Assembly (NCBI GenBank): GCA_024743055.1
Contig: JANSXH010000014.1
Location: 1-64,000 of the forward strand
From: Pseudomonadota bacterium
Lineage (GTDB): Bacteria; Pseudomonadota; Alphaproteobacteria; Sneathiellales; Sneathiellaceae
DNA length: 64,000 nucleotides
Direction of reading: 5' to 3'
Shown here: positions 62,484 through 64,000 of the stretch, piece by piece
Layout of the letters: each line of letters starts with the position of its first letter
How positions within the stretch are numbered: the stretch's first letter is position 1
Position numbers and translations under genes: made by a program
Notes under the pieces: model-generated
Seen by the model: only the letters and a program-made list of their open reading frames with translations
Told to the model about the DNA's origin: nothing
Databases searched by the model: none

Positions 62484-64000
62484 CTAAAAAACAGCGCCAC
62501 TAAGGTATGACGGCAACCAAGTTGCCAGAACTGGAAACATTGCCAAAATGAGAAGGGCCAGAAGTTGGAGCCCGACAAAGGGGATCACGCCTCGATAGAT
62601 CATGCCCGTTGTTACTTCTGGTGGAGCAACACCCCTCAAATAAAAGAGCGCGAAACCGAATGGTGGAGTCAGGAAGGACGTCTGTAGGTTGAGGGCGATA
62701 AGAATGCCCAACCAAATCGGATTAATGTCCATCAGTAGAAGGACCGGAGCGATAATTGGGACAACGACAAAGGTTATTTCAACGAAGTCGAGGAAGAACC
62801 CCAGTAGAAATATGATCAGCATTACTACAAAAAGAGCCGAGAATTTTCCACCAGGCAGATCACTTAGAAACTGATAGACCATCTCGTCTCCGCCGAGTCC
62901 TCGAAAGACCAGACTAAAGATGGTAGCGCCAATCAGGATAATGAAGATCATGGACGACATTTCCATCGTTGATCGACAAACATCTGCCAGCAATCCTTCT
63001 TTAATTAGCTTATACAAGCTTATCACCAGCCCAATGATCAAGAGCAGGAGCAAAGGCACGCAAAGAACCAGTCCAAAAACGGATGGTGACTCTGATGCAA
63101 TCCGCAAATCAAAGACATTTGCAAGGATTAGAATAAGAGGGAAACTAAGTCCTGCACCGTAAATCCATTTGCGCGGTGAGGTCTTGCACTTGAGGCCTGC
63201 TAGCAAGATCGCTCCAACGCCACCCACCGACGCGGCCTCTGTTGGTGTCGCAATACCAAAAAGAATGGATCCTAATACGGCGACAATCAGTAAAGTTGAC
63301 GGCAGAAGTGACTTAAAGACGATGATATAGATGTTTTTATCGGAAACGTCCGCTGCGTCACTCACGAGGGCAGGGGCTCTTTCTGGTTTCAAAAAAGCAA
63401 CACCAACCTGATAGAGCATGTAGAGCCCGACAAGCAGTAATCCTGGAAATAGGGCTCCGGCAAAGAGATCCCCAATGGAAACAGGCTCGGGTGACCAGTT
63501 TCCTATCTGGTTTTGGGCGGTAATATATGCATTGGAAATCTGCTCACCCAAAATAATCAGTACGATGGAAGGAGGGATGATCTGACCCAAAGTGCCCGAG
63601 GCGCAGATGGCACCGGCAGCCAGTTTTGGATCGTATCCTCGCTTTAGCATGGTTGGTAGGGCCATCAACCCCATCGTCACCACAGCAGCGCCGACGATGC
63701 CGGTTGATGCCGCGAGTAATGCCCCGACAATAAAAACTGAAATGCCAAGGCCACCATGCAGTCTTCCAAACAACAAGCCCATGGTTTCAAGCAGATCTTC
63801 AGCAACCTTTGATCGCTCCAGCATCAACCCCATGAATACAAAGAGGGGGACAGCCACCAGGATTTCATTCCACATGGCATTGCCAAATATCCGAGACGGA
63901 ATAGCACCCAGCAAAGTGATTTCAAAGGGCCCAAAAATCCAGGCAATCCCCGCAACAAAGAACGCGACACCTGATAGTGTAAAGGCTACTGGAAAGCCGA
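62484..64000 (-). CDS. TRAP transporter large permease (DctM), 5' end outside window
   Basis: The frame is open to the window edge, with GFPVAFTLSGVAFFVAG and WIFGPFEITLLGAIP upstream of the first in-window Met-like codon; so the true start lies beyond 64000. At least 505 residues seen, with 12 or more membrane helices and the DctM motifs VPLFVFMGLMLERS, LAASTGIVGAAVV, ICASGTLGQIIPPSI and GFFLDFVEITFVVVPI. Works with small permease DctQ and a binding protein, probably on the adjacent DNA, to import carboxylates or amino acids. Confidence 0.93.
   Translation of the reverse strand, partial: GFPVAFTLSGVAFFVAGIAWIFGPFEITLLGAIPSRIFGNAMWNEILVAVPLFVFMGLMLERSKVAEDLLETMGLLFGRLHGGLGISVFIVGALLAASTGIVGAAVVTMGLMALPTMLKRGYDPKLAAGAICASGTLGQIIPPSIVLIILGEQISNAYITAQNQIGNWSPEPVSIGDLFAGALFPGLLLVGLYMLYQVGVAFLKPERAPALVSDAADVSDKNIYIIVFKSLLPSTLLIVAVLGSILFGIATPTEAASVGGVGAILLAGLKCKTSPRKWIYGAGLSFPLILILANVFDLRIASESPSVFGLVLCVPLLLLLIIGLVISLYKLIKEGLLADVCRSTMEMSSMIFIILIGATIFSLVFRGLGGDEMVYQFLSDLPGGKFSALFVVMLIIFLLGFFLDFVEITFVVVPIIAPVLLLMDINPIWLGILIALNLQTSFLTPPFGFALFYLRGVAPPEVTTGMIYRGVIPFVGLQLLALLILAMFPVLATWLPSYLSGAVF

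Noticed and set aside
1..64000. CRISPR array, tRNA, rRNA or insertion sequence
   Set aside because: No repeat-spacer pattern, tRNA cloverleaf or transposase was seen on reading, though small RNAs cannot be excluded without a covariance search.

Overview
This 64 kb window is chromosomal DNA from an alphaproteobacterium, probably a marine, non-photosynthetic lineage near the Rhodospirillales/Sneathiellales/Kiloniellales; the genus cannot be fixed from sequence alone. Supporting signs are the divK-pleD-rpmG cell-cycle block preceded by a DUF3572 gene, an EipB-type DUF1849 envelope protein, a phasin, gatCAB, clpS-clpA, recO next to parC, a degenerate PyrC beside PyrB, DUF482 and DUF983 genes, and a TRAP transporter. 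I saw no rRNA, tRNA, insertion sequence, integrase or CRISPR array.

Layout. 1-5.6 kb: end of an unknown secreted-type gene, then a leftward set (VWA protein, J-domain membrane protein, galU, ugd, phosphomannomutase) that makes UDP-glucose, UDP-glucuronate and mannose-1-P/glucose-1-P for polysaccharides. 5.7-12 kb: FAD amine oxidase with a MATE exporter, AbrB-family membrane protein, GGCT-like protein, SDR, psuG. 11.9-14 kb: compact sulfide/persulfide module (two YeeE/YedE halves, a dithiol ArsR-type repressor, a persulfide-dioxygenase-like hydrolase) with divergent promoters over a perfect inverted repeat. 14-17 kb: SPOR-tailed D,D-carboxypeptidase, lipoprotein, phasin with paired operator-like palindromes. 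17.3-20 kb: clpS-clpA. 20-24 kb: an unknown helical-repeat exported protein bracketed by a 15-bp repeat of the clpA terminator arm, then an unusual symporter fused to a solute-binding domain. 24-32 kb: diiron ferritin-like oxygenase, DUF482 protein, tail-collar-like membrane protein, RidA, aldehyde dehydrogenase, nucleotide cyclase and a GGDEF protein.

32-40.5 kb: eipB-like gene, a DUF898/M48 pair, dinB, ROK kinase, HAD protein, DUF3572, divK, pleD, rpmG. 40.6-53.9 kb: leftward run of MFS transporter, two NUDIX paralogues, DUF983, rnr, topA, dprA, plsY, pyrC-like, pyrB, ruvX. 53.9-57.1 kb: gatC-gatA-gatB. 57.2-58.5 kb: a small accessory-looking island with a histidine-rich protein, a 33-residue membrane peptide and a perfect FNR-type box. 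58.5-64 kb: recO, parC, bioY and a truncated TRAP large permease.

The most notable points are the symporter-binding-protein fusion that has lost the family NMDGT motif, the FNR-box/micropeptide/His-rich island, the SqrR/BigR-like sulfide switch with its visible operator, the inactive-looking dihydroorotase paired with PyrB, the terminator-arm duplication, and the phasin promoter architecture.
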